Below are positions 20,455-30,963 of a DNA stretch of 64,000 nt, piece by piece (position 1 is the stretch's first letter; the number at the start of each line of letters is the position of its first letter). Source of the DNA: Acanthamoeba lenticulata. Its lineage: Eukaryota > Discosea > Longamoebia > Acanthamoebidae. The stretch covers positions 23,440 to 87,439 of the forward strand of contig NAVB01000270.1 in assembly GCA_002179805.1 (NCBI GenBank), in the 5' to 3' direction. Made by a program: the position numbers and the translations under genes. A model generated the notes under the pieces. That model was not told the DNA's origin. It saw only the letters and a list, made by a program, of their open reading frames with translations, and made no database searches.

Positions 20455-22670
20455 ATGGCTCAAGCGGTCATGCCACCGGTCGCGCCCGCTGCCCCTGTGC
20501 CGGCGTGCAACTTCTGCCGCAAGGCGCACACTGCATGCGACCCGTACGTGCACAGTCGTCTTTTTTACTTTCTTTCCACATATACCGCCTCATCTCAGAA
20601 GGTTGGTTGTGCACCCGTAGAAGTTGAGTGGTGGATATTCCGATAGGGATGACTCTGCACCACTTGCACCACCCCGCGGATGCAGCTCTCTTTTCCATAT
20701 TGCAGCCTTAAAGGCTCACAACGCGCCGGGGGGGGGGGCACCAGGGCGCGGCCATGCGGGCGCTGTGTGCGAACGGGGCGAGCTCACTTGTGCGCCGATC
20801 CACCGCCCCAGAAGCGAGGCCGGAAGCCCCTCAAGGACCGCGCCAAGGCTTCCACGACGGCTCCTTCCGCCGCGGCCGACCCTCGGCCTCCCAAGTCAAC
20901 GCCCAAGTCGTCGTCCTCTTCCTCATCCCGAGCGTCCGCGGCGCCTCGGCCAGCAGCGACCAGCAGCGCCGCAAACGCTTCCGCGGCCGCCCTCCGAAAC
21001 CCGCCCGTCGCGGCCGCGCACGTCGCTGATGACGACGGCGACAGCGACGACAGCGGCGAGGCCGGGCCGCTGCGCGCACGGATCAAGCTCATGACGCAGG
21101 TGATGACGATCCAGGCCGACGAGCTGCAGCAGCTGCGCGGCGCCTATGCCGCCCTCCAGGCCAAGTACGCCCGGTGCAAGGAGGACCTGCGCGCCGCGAG
21201 GAGACACGTGGCCGAGTTGGTCGAGCATGTGCGCGACACCAAGCCGCGCGAGCGCAAGCGACCTCGGATCGAGGACAGCGTCTCGTCCCTGGCCGACGGC
21301 GATGGCGGCAGTGGCGGCGGCGGCGGCGGCGGCGGCGGTGGCGCCAAGCTGCAGGCGTTGTCGCCGTCCCAGTCACCCACGACATCGCCCTCGACCTCGC
21401 CGCCGCTTCCCGTGGCGTTGGCCGTCACGATGGCCGTCGTGAACGAGGCCCGCGAGCTCATGCCCTTCCTGCGCGACTACGACCTCCGGTCGTCGTTGGC
21501 GGTCACCAGCTTCAGCTACCCGGTGTGCGCCTACATGAACTCGGTCACTGACGACTGCCCGCCGGTGATGATCTTTGCCAACCCGGCCTTTTGCAGCCTC
21601 ATCAACCGCCCGCTGGTGCTGCTTCTCTCTTGCTGCTTGGCACTGGAATGCCAGGCATGCTCATTGGCGCGACTGGCCTGTGCATACAGGATCGGCTCTT
21701 GGGCTCGTCGTTCCCGTTCGCCTTTGTGGTGAACGTGCACCAGTACAAGCAGGCGGTCATGCTGACCACCAACCGACCGCCGTTCAGCGTGAGCGAAGTC
21801 TATCGCTACCACTCGCTCCTACGCTCGAGCTACGGCTCGCTCCTGCGCGTGTCGCAGAACGCCCAGTTCTTCTGCGGCGAGAACGGCGTGGTACGCCTCT
21901 TCGTTCTTTCTCGTCGTTATTGTCGTCGTTTTCGTTTTCGTCTTGGTCGACTTCGTTCTTGTTGTCGTCGCGGGCCCGGGCTGACGCTTGTGGCTGGGCG
22001 CGTGCAGCTCCAGTACACGGTGCTGTGCATCCTCGACTGGGAGGAGGGCCGCCTGGAGGAGACCGAGGAACTGGACAAGTGGGTTCCCCTCAGGCGCGGA
22101 CTCGATATCGAGTCCTCTTCGCCCTTCTCGTCCTCTTTCTCGCCCGAATCGTCGTCAGCGTCCTCCACCACAACCACAACCACTTCCTCTTCATCGTCGT
22201 CATTGTCGTCGTTGATCCCGCTGACGCCTCGCCATCACTATAATCACCAACAACAACAACAGCAACAACAACAACCCTATCTCGACCCTCAGCACCAGCC
22301 ACATGAGCACCCACGGCCCCACCATCATCCCCCACGCCATCAACATCCTCATCATCGCCTTCCTTACGACCACCATCTCCCATCTTTTCCGCCCCACCAC
22401 CACAACCGGCAACTCGAGCCAACACCTGGGCCCTACCACCCTCACCATCTTCATCATCCTCACATAAGCCAACCGACAGGACATCCCCATCACCAACAAC
22501 ATCATCACCATGCTCCTCTTGAGCAACTGCTTTCAAGCCATCCCGGAGCCCCGTCGACGTCTGGGGCTGGCCAGCGCGGGTCCTCGTCCGACCTGACGTG
22601 GCTCCTGCAGGACCTGCCGTTTCCTGCGAGCCCGTCCTGGCCCTTCTCCCCGCCGATGGACCCCACCTGA
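20455..22670 (+). CDS. Zn2Cys6-PAS transcription factor, paralogue 5
   Basis: 607 residues from exons 20455-20543, 20745-21615, 21690-21890 and 22008-22670. The cluster (about residues 18-46) is ACNFCRKAHTACDP, then ARPCGRCVRTGRAHLC, followed by KRGRKPLK. A Ser/Ala/Pro linker leads to a coiled coil ('QADELQQLRGAYAALQAKY', about 135-190), a Gly run, then the PAS-like domain ('ELMPFLRDYDLRSSLAV', 'PPVMIFANPAFCSLINRPL', 'VYRYHSLLRSSYGSLLRV') and 'LDWEEGRLEETEELDKW'. The tail is His/Gln/Pro-rich and ends SPSWPFSPPMDPT. It is closest to paralogue 3 in the zinc cluster and PAS core but has lost the intron at the start of the PAS block. The gene ends 97 bp before TRAPPC9. Confidence 0.83.
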
Positions 22671-22766
22671 TGGGTCTCGTGTCTGCCTGTACAGCAACGT
22701 ACCAAAGAAAATGGAAACAAAAGGAAATAATAATAGAAAAACAAACACGGATCGTGGCCACAAAAG

Positions 22767-25700
22767 ATGCACGAGCTCGATGTGGCGGGCGACATTACTG
22801 CAGCCAAGGAGATTCGCGTAGCGCTGGTCCCGATTGGCAACATCTCGGAACGCAAGTTCGTGCAGTTCTCCAATCTGATCAAAACCTTCTCGGTCATCGA
22901 GTTGGGCCTCACCCCCACCCCCCGCGACAAAGGCACGCGTGCAACCTCCCATTCCAGCAGCTTTGTTTCAATGCGTGCATGCTTGTGTGGGCTCATTCGT
23001 TGCTCTGCCTGGGGGTGGCTCCACGCGCAGGGCTGGCGCGCAGCGGGCTCACCCAGCGGTGGTGGCAAGGCGGTCTCGTCTACCCACGCTTCGTGGACAG
23101 CCGCGCGACGCACCGCAGCGACTGGGAGGACTTCCAGGTCCACCGCAAGACCCTCGGCGTACGCCACCCCTGTTCCTCTATTTATTTTATCTTCCTTTCA
23201 CAAGTAAATAGAATCAATAAATAAATAAAAAAAACATCTCACGCGTGGGGTTGCTGGGCAGGTGGTGGGCATCATCGACTGCGCGCAATGGAAGGACCTG
23301 TCGGACGCTTACGCCGAGTTCGAGCGGCTGCGGCGACAGCACCCGACCGCCGTGGCGGTCACCTGCTTTGCCTTTGAGCCGCGCGACGACCAGCCCGGCA
23401 CGACGCCCCTCCCACTTCTTCCCCTTCTTCTACATGTGCTCTGGGCCACTCGTGAGCTCATCGTCGTCTTGCTCAGACTTTGCCAAGGACAACCTGGTTA
23501 TGATCCCCAATGGCGACCAGAAGCGGCTGCTGTTCTACCTCAACACTCTCCTCATCGACTTCGTGGCCACCATCCTCAAGGAGCTCGAGACCCTCGTATG
23601 CCTCCTCCCTTCTTCGCTTTCGTTCTTTCTTTGCCTTCGTTTTTTCTGCGGCTGACGAGGGACCAGTTCGAGAACGAGCAAGCGTGGGCGAGCGCCTACA
23701 TCTCGACGCCGCTGGACCCACACAACCCGTCGGCCGACGAGGTGAACCGCCTCAAGAAGCGCAAGGCCGGGCGCGTCAACAAGATCAAGGGCGACTACTG
23801 CCTCCTCGCTGGCGATGCCCGCGACGCGCTCATCCAGTTCGCTTTCCTTCTCTCTCCCCGCTTCCACGCTTGCGTGTGTGCGGTGGACTGAAGACAGCAC
23901 GCGCGCGTGCGTGCGGTGGTGACCACAGCTATCAGACGGCCGAGGAGCAGGCCCGGCAGAACGGCGACAACGTGTGGCTCGCCGGCGCGCTCGAGGGCCA
24001 GGCCGCCGCGCTCATTCTCGCCACCACGGCGGCGGTGACGGCCGCCGCGGCCGCGGGAGAAGGCACCGAGATCGTGCCGCCCATCGGGAGCGCCGGGTGG
24101 GCCGACGTGCCAGCCGTGGCCGACAAGTACGCCGAAGTGCTGAGCCTCTACGCCAAGAGCCACGCCGTCACGCTCGAGCTCGAGGCCTCGCTCAAGCTCG
24201 CAGGTCGGTGGCTTCCCCTTCTCTCTCTCTCTCTCCCTCGACTGACATGTTGGGGGCTGCCCTCGCGCAGGCTATCACACGTGGTTCGGGCGCAAGGTGC
24301 AGGCGTTGGAGCTTCTCATGCACGCCCACGCCCTCTCGGCCGAGTGTTCGACGCAGGAGCGGGTGCGTGTCGACGCGTGTCGACATAATCGACGTGTTGG
24401 GGGACTCAACCATGTGTGTGTAGATCCTCGTGTGCAGCGCCATCGCAGGTCTGTGCCGACGGCAGGGATTCCACCGCAAGTTTGCGTTCTTCATCCGCGA
24501 GGCCGCCGCGCTCCACCACAAGCTCTTCATGGTGCGTCTTCGTCTCCTGAAATCACAAACCCAAGCACAAACATGCTTACATGAGTGGGGCACCAGATGT
24601 CGACAGCGCACAGCCTCTACTTGGTGACGGCGCCGCACTACCAGCTGCAGGCGCTGCAGCCGCGCGCAGTTAGCACCGCCGCGCTCGCCGACGACACCCA
24701 ACAGAACTGGCTCTACATTCAGCGCTCGCTACTTCGGTACTCTTTTTTTAAATATACAAATATAGATTATAATTCTTGAATGTTTTACTTTAATTTTCTG
24801 TTTTGGTTCAATGTTATTCCTGACGAGCACTCTTGCGGCACGCTGCGCAGAGCGCTGATCGCTACGGCCCGCGCGCTCAACGACGCCACGGCCAGCGCCG
24901 CCTACGCGCTCGCCCTCCTGCGCACGTACGTGCTTGGTGCCCCTTGGACGTGCGCGCATGCGCTCCTCTGTCGTGAATTTATGTCGACGCGCTACGTGCA
25001 CCACGCCACAGGTTCAAGGGCGATCGGGCTCACGGCGAGGAGCAGGTGGAGCTGGCCACCGAGCTGGCGCGGCTCACCAAGTACACACCGGCGTCGCCGC
25101 ACATCGACCCGCGCGGCGCCCTGCCTCAGCTCCTCGGCATTCTCCCCTTGCGGCCCTCCGACGAGATGGGTATTGCATGCTTCATTTAGGCCATACTTTA
25201 AATAACTCACGGGCTCTACACACTCGCAGCCCCGCTCGAGCTGCCCAAGCAGAAGCAGGTTATTGTCGATAATGACAACCCGTTCATCTTCACGCCCATG
25301 CGGTTCCAGAAGAACGCCTACAAGCCGCCCGTTGTGGCCCAGGGCGATCTCGTCACCTTCAAGGCCTACCTCGCCAACCCGTTCGCCTTTCAGGCATGCA
25401 CCTCCCCTTTCGCTACTCACGGTCGACAAAAAAGCTGACGTAGCGACGCATCACGCCATGGGCAGGTCCACCTCGAGTCGGTGAGCTTGGCCACCGAGGG
25501 CGCCGAGTTCGATGCCTACCCCGTGCTGGCCGTGACCCTGCCCCCACACGCCTCGTGCCACGAAGTCCTCCTGTGCGGCCGGGCCCTCGCCCCGGGCTCT
25601 GTGCGCGCGACGGGCTGCCTCATCCACGCCCTCAACATCCTGTGCCTTCATACCGTCGACGGCCGCGGCCTGCCGGTCGTCGTCGCCGACCCCAACGACG

Positions 25701-27554
25701 CGGGGCAGCGACGGCGCGGCCTCGACACACAGCTGCTCCCGACCAAGCTGCCCGCGGACCGCGGCCTCCCGCGCGAAGACGGTCCCGAGAACGCGACCGA
25801 GGTGGTGATCGTGCAGGCGCTGCCCCTCGTTCAGCTGTCGACTGTCGGCCCGCCCGTCCGGCAGCTGGCCTTTGAAAAGCAGCTCGGCGGCGTCGAGATT
25901 GAGGTATGTGGCCACGTCCACCGCCTCCTTAAATGTTGTCTTCTCCTGATTGCCTGGAATCTCATGCATGCCGGCGAGCAGGTCAAGAATGTGAGCGGGC
26001 TGGCCATCGAGTGGATGCAGCTGAACGCGCCTGCGGCGGACGGCGATGACGACAGTGGCACCAGCTCGGGCCTCGTCTGGGACGCCGACGTGGTGACGTC
26101 CCACCTGCCTCTGGCGCCCGGACACTCGTTCGTTCTGCCCGTGCGCTTCCGATTCGGCGCCCACATGTACGCGCGGCTCCACCACCAACCATTTATTGGT
26201 CGAGGCAAAACAACGGCTTATACCGCGTCGACATAAACAGGAAGGACGGCCGCGTGGTGGTCGACTACGGGCAGAAGGACGGCACCCACAAGCGGCGAGC
26301 GGCCATCGACGTTCGGGTATTTCTCCTTTTATCAATATTTTGAAATTTTATTTTTATTCAACTTTAATTATTGTTTAATATTGATTGGCTGGCTGTGTCA
26401 CATCAGGCGTACTTGCTGGGCGGACAAGTGCCGGTGGTGGTGACGAACCTGAACGTGCTGCCCTATGGCCGCCTGCCTGCCCTCCCGGGCTGCGCGGTCC
26501 CGCCCGAGGGCCAGGAGAACGACTACGTCGTGCTGCTCTTTGAACTGCACAACACGTACGCGCACGCCACGCCACGCGAGCACGCGCACGCCGATGCTCG
26601 CTCACACGTGTGCCCGCGCAGAACATCGCTGAGCTTCACGGTGCACTGCGCCGTGACAGAGCCGGCCAGCACGGCCCGCGTCGTGTGCGAGCCCCGGTCC
26701 CACAACAAGCTCGCTGTCGTCACCCGGCGCCTGCCCTACGACGGTTCCCTCTCCGCGCGTGAGGTTTGTTGTTGTTGCTGCTGTTGTTGTTGTCGTTGCT
26801 CGCTCAAGCCAAGCCCGAGCTCGTCGTCGCTCACACGCGTGTGGATGCCTTTGCTTTGGGGCACTCAGGCGGCGCTGTCGTGCAAGGCCAGCCTCATGCA
26901 GCGGGTCTCGCTCTGGTGGGTGTCGGCCTGGGGCCACCGGGGTGACATCTCGCTGGCGTCGCTGGCCGTGCCCACGGCCCTGCTCCTGTCCGACCCCGTA
27001 CGCATCACCATCACGGCCGAGAAGCAGCAGCGCGAAGAGGAGGAAGAGGTCCCGCAAAAGAAGCAAAAAGGAGAAGAGGAGGACGAGGACGATGATGATG
27101 ATGATGATGACGAAGGGAAGAGCGCCCACCGCGTCGTGTGCGGCGAGTTCTGTCGTGTGCGCGTGCGCGTGGAGAATCGCGCGGCGGTGGCCGCCAGCCT
27201 CCTCCTCCGTGTCCAGGCCTACCAGGTTCGTGTGCGCAGCCAATCCTGATGCGTCAACTGGACTGCCCATTCACACGCGCACACGCGACAAACGCGCAGA
27301 GCACGGATGCGGGGTCGCCCAAGGTGTCGCTGCTCAACAAGCTCCTGTGGGTCGGGTCTCTCCACGTGACGTTTGGCCATGTCGGGCCCGGCGAGGCGGT
27401 GGAGCACGTCGTTGGCCTGTGCGCCGTGCAGCCTGGCCGGTATGGGCTGCAGGCCTCGGCGACCAACGAGGCCACCAACGACACGCACTGGGCCACCCAG
27501 CCTCTCGCGCTCTTCGCCCGTCAACCACGAACGGTGACAAAATTGGAGCTTTAA
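22767..27554 (+). CDS. TRAPPC9: TRAPPII subunit TRAPPC9 / Trs120
   Basis: Tethering-complex subunit that directs Rab11-type GTPase exchange at the trans-Golgi and endosome. Nineteen exons close in frame to 1,099 residues: 22767-22938, 23070-23158, 23262-23397, 23477-23595, 23667-23836, 23929-24203, 24271-24362, 24424-24531, 24597-24736, 24851-24925, 25012-25169, 25230-25393, 25466-25903, 25982-26166, 26241-26316, 26407-26555, 26622-26763, 26869-27225 and 27300-27554. Family blocks: 'RSDWEDFQVHRKTLGVVGII', 'GRVNKIKGDYCLLAGDARDA', 'RQGFHRKFAFFIREAA', 'NPFIFTPMRF' and 'AFQVHLESVSLATEGAEF' (the Ig-like half). A poly-Asp/Glu insertion lies near 27050-27120. Two introns appear to use GC donors (23398 and 25394). 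Exon 1/2 borders are the least certain. Confidence 0.92.
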
Positions 27555-27600
27555 GGTTTGCAAAATAAAAAGACAGCATCCAACACCAAACCTGCGTTGT

Positions 27601-28135
27601 GTATGCCCTTGGCTCGACGAGGCGCAGTGCTTCATTGCCAACAACATTGCCGAGCAACTCGACATGACGTGGACCACTCTTCTGACGTGGAACAGATCAC
27701 TGAACAACTGCGCGAAGACGTGGGGCCGCAGGTGCTCCTCGGGAACGTGTCTGCCGAGAGTTCGCCGTTGGCGCAGGATCAAGGACGCCAGATTGCAGAA
27801 AGGTCCTGGCGTCAAGAGGCACACCTTCACCGTTGAGGACAAGCGACTCCCGCAGAGCGCGCTGAGCTGGCAGCGAATGAAAACTTCTGGGTTCGTGCCA
27901 GACAGGTCGGTCGTGCTGCGCTCCTGGCGGATGAAGAAGCCAAGGACTGCCACCTGCGCCAGCACAGCGAGAAACTGGCAATCGTGTGCGGCGTCATCAG
28001 CACTTTTTCTCTCACTTGCGCGTGTGTCCTGACTGCCACACAGCGACCAAGCACATCTCTTTGCTCACCGGGCGGCAGATCATCCTCCTCGGGGTGCCGA
28101 CCGCTCCCACCACTGGCTCGTGTTCGTGTCAATAC
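27601..28135 (+). pseudogene. PPR-E-DYW (RNA-editing factor) relic, frameshifted
   Basis: Consecutive blocks of a plant-type DYW protein occur in the right order but in different frames. They are: the end of the last PPR ('LDEAQCFIANNIAEQLDMTW', from 27613), the E domain ('DVEQITEQLREDVGPQVLLG', about 27684), the E+ region (RRWRRIKDARLQKGPG, then HTFTV, RLPQS and SGFVPD, about 27760-27915), and the deaminase ('CHLRQHSEKLAIVCGVIS', then 'HLRVCPDCHTATKHISLLTG', about 27950-28080). Last come traces of the RFHH..GxCSC end (about 28090-28130). The zinc ligands of the cytidine-deaminase fold, HSE and CxxC, are kept. At least four frame changes and small deletions break it, and no upstream PPR array survives because TRAPPC9 ends at 27554. 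It is best read as a truncated pseudogene. Confidence 0.8.
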
Positions 28136-28397
28136 ACCCACACACACACACCCACACACCCCTCAAGAACTCATATCCCGACCCGTTTTGCCGCTTGCTT
28201 GGATTGGAGTACACCTCTACCTCCGCCATGCTGCCCGGGCACCCACACCAGGGAGGTGGGTGTCGACAAGGACGATAGGGCCGGATCGCGGGGGGGGGGG
28301 AATCGGACAAACGCGGCAGACCGGGACGACGAGAAGCAAATCGCTTCTAATCGCACGCAAAGAACTTGGCAGCAGCATAAGGCAGAGAGAGGCAAAC

Positions 28398-30259
28398 ATG
28401 CTACAACGAGCGATGCTGCGAAGGGGTGGTGTTGGTGGCACATCGACCAGCGTGCTTTGCGGCACGATGAAGAGCCAGGCAGCATGGCGCAGTGCTGTTC
28501 GATTGGAGGGCCGCACGGCCTTGCAGACTACTGTAGGCCGCGAGTACCACGCCGAGCGTGATTTCAACGTCATCGAAGGGTCGGTGGAGATGAGCCAGGA
28601 CGAATGGCGTGAGAATGGCCGTGTGATGCTCGACCTGGTCAACAAGCTCAAGAAGGACGTGTCCACCGTCAGGGCTGGTACATGCAGCTCAACACATCAA
28701 CTCGTAATTTTAGATTTTGTTTCATTTGTTTTACACGATTTTTAATTCAAAAAATCTGGGGTCACACTCAAGGTGGCGGCGACACGGCCTGCTCTCGGCA
28801 CGTGGCCAAGGGCAAGCTGCTGCCGCGCGACCGCATCCTTCGCCTTCTCGATCCCTCGTACGTGCCCCCCCCCCTCATCTTGCTCTCTCTTTTTTGCTTT
28901 TCCCTCACGGGCGCGTTCGCCTTCAAGGTCGCCGTTCCTGGAGCTGTCGCAACTGGCCGGACACGAGCTCTACGAGGACCACGTCCCCGCGGGCGGCATC
29001 ATCACCGGCATCGGCCGCATCCACGGGTGCCGCCTCCCTTCACCGTCACCACCTCCATCTCCACCATCATCATCTTCATCAGCATCATCACCACCATCAT
29101 CATCCTCCTGCTTCTCATGTTCGGCCGTGTGACACAGGCAGGAGTGCATGGTGGTGGCCAACGACGCCACGGTCAAGGGCGGCACCTACTACCCGATCAC
29201 GGTGAAGAAGCACCTCCGCGCGCAGGAGGTGGCCCAGCAGAACCGCCTCCCGTGCGTCTACCTCGTCGACTCGGGCGGCGCCAACCTCCCGCGCCAGGAC
29301 GAGGTTAGCCCTTCCTCACTTCCTCGTCATTCTCACATCGTCTTCATCATCATCGCCCTCGCGACTGACAACTGCGGCGAACACCAGGTCTTCCCCGACA
29401 AGGAGCACTTTGGGCGGATCTTCTACAACCAGGCCAACATGTCGGCCCAGGGCATCCCTCAGGTATGCTCGACCCCCCAAGAATGTGTGGAATGTGCGGC
29501 TAACACAGAGGCACTTGTTAAGGTGGCGGTGGTGATGGGCTCGTGCACGGCCGGTGGCGCGTACGTGCCGGCCATGGCCGACGAGTGCGTGATCGTCAAG
29601 GGCAACGGCACCATTTTCCTCGGCGGCCCGCCCCTCGTCAAGGCCGCCACGGGTGAGGTCGTCACGGCCGAGGAGCTGGGCGGCGCCGACCTCCACTGCC
29701 AGACGTCGGGCGTGACGGACCACTACGCGCACGACGAGGAGCACGCCCTCGCGCTGGCCCGACGCATCGTGTCCAACCTCAACCCGTCGCACACCAAGTA
29801 CCGCCAGGGCGCCTGGGAGCCCGAGCCCGTCATCGACCCCAGGCACGGCCTCGCCCCTGCTGCGCATGCTTGACATTCCAGTCAAATTGTGTGGCTAATG
29901 GAATTTGTGGAATGCGCGGAACGTGACGCGCGTGTGTCGTGGCAGGTACCCGCAAACGGACCTGTACCACCTGATCCCGGCCGACGCGCGCAAGCCGTTC
30001 GACATGCGCAAGATCCTGGCGCGCGTGCTCGACGACTCGCGATTCGACGAGTTCAAGGCCCTCTACGGCCCGACCCTCGTCACGGGCTTTGGCCGCATCC
30101 ACGGCCACCCGGTGGGCATCGTCGCCAACAACGGCATCCTCTTCTCCGAGTCGGCCCGCAAGGGCGCCCACTTTGTCGAGCTGTGCGCCCAGCGCGGCAT
30201 CCCGCTCGTGTTCCTCCAGAACATCACGGGCTTCATGGTGGGCCGCTCCTACGAGGCCG

Positions 30260-30290
<31 letters not shown>

Positions 30291-30884
30291 CACCGCCGTC
30301 GCCTGCGCGCAGGTTCCCAAGCTCACCGTCGTCGTCGGCGGCTCCTTTGGCGCTGGCAACTACGCCATGTACCTTCTCCTCCTCTTATGCGCTCAAGGGC
30401 GCCGGCTGACGTCATGCTGACGTGGACCCATCCAGGTGCGGGAGGGCGTACAACCCGCGGTTCATGTTCATGTGGCCCAACTCGCGGATCTCGGTGATGG
30501 GCGGCGAGCAGGCGGCCTCGGTGCTCACGCAGATCAAGCGCGAGGCCATGGAGAAGTCCCGCTCGGCCCACCAGTGGTCGGCCCAGGAGGAGGAGGCCTT
30601 CCGCTCCTCGATGCACGCCAAGTGCGTCCCCGCCGGCGCTTCCTCGCTCGCCGCACACGCGCGCCTTCTGACATGCGGTTGTCCCACCGCACACACGCCA
30701 CACGCGCACGCGCACGCACACGCGCAGGTACGAGAAGGAGGGCCACCCGTACTACGCGTCGGCGCGGCTGTGGGACGACGGCATCATCGACCCGGCCGAG
30801 ACCCGCAACGTGCTGGGCCTCGCCCTGGCGGCCTGCCGCAACGCGCCCATCCCCAACACGCAGTTTGGCGTCTTCCGCATGTAA
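28398..30884 (+). CDS. MCCC2: methylcrotonoyl-CoA carboxylase beta subunit, mitochondrial
   Basis: Carboxyltransferase half of 3-methylcrotonyl-CoA carboxylase (leucine catabolism, mitochondrial matrix). Nine exons close to 596 residues: 28398-28677, 28773-28857, 28928-29026, 29138-29303, 29388-29462, 29523-29842, 29946-30368, 30436-30621 and 30728-30884. The first 45 or so residues are Arg/Ser/Ala-rich without acidic residues until AERDF, a typical presequence. Signatures: '[15 protein letters not shown]', '[20 protein letters not shown]', '[18 protein letters not shown]', '[15 protein letters not shown]', '[20 protein letters not shown]' and the end NTQFGVFRM. Intron 6 (from 29843) has a GC donor. 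Later in-frame ATGs leave the exact start slightly open. The alpha subunit is not in the window. Confidence 0.96.
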
Positions 30885-30963
30885 ACTGCGACTTCTCGAC
30901 CTTCCACCCAACATCAACAAGCAGCGGCTTCTATTATCTATTTTCTTGAAAGGAAAAGGCGGC

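Noticed and set aside
28130..28160. CA-rich tract considered as a CRISPR-like or structured repeat
   Set aside because: It is a plain dinucleotide run without spacers, in a eukaryotic nuclear region.
27984..28745. Apparent long frame running from the DYW relic into MCCC2 exon 1
   Set aside because: The part upstream of 28398 is the relic and simple CA/G-rich sequence; the MCCC2 presequence begins sensibly at the ATG at 28398.
29843..29945. Possible stop at 29871-29873 truncating MCCC2
   Set aside because: A GC-AG intron removes it and rejoins DPRYPQ in frame with full family alignment.
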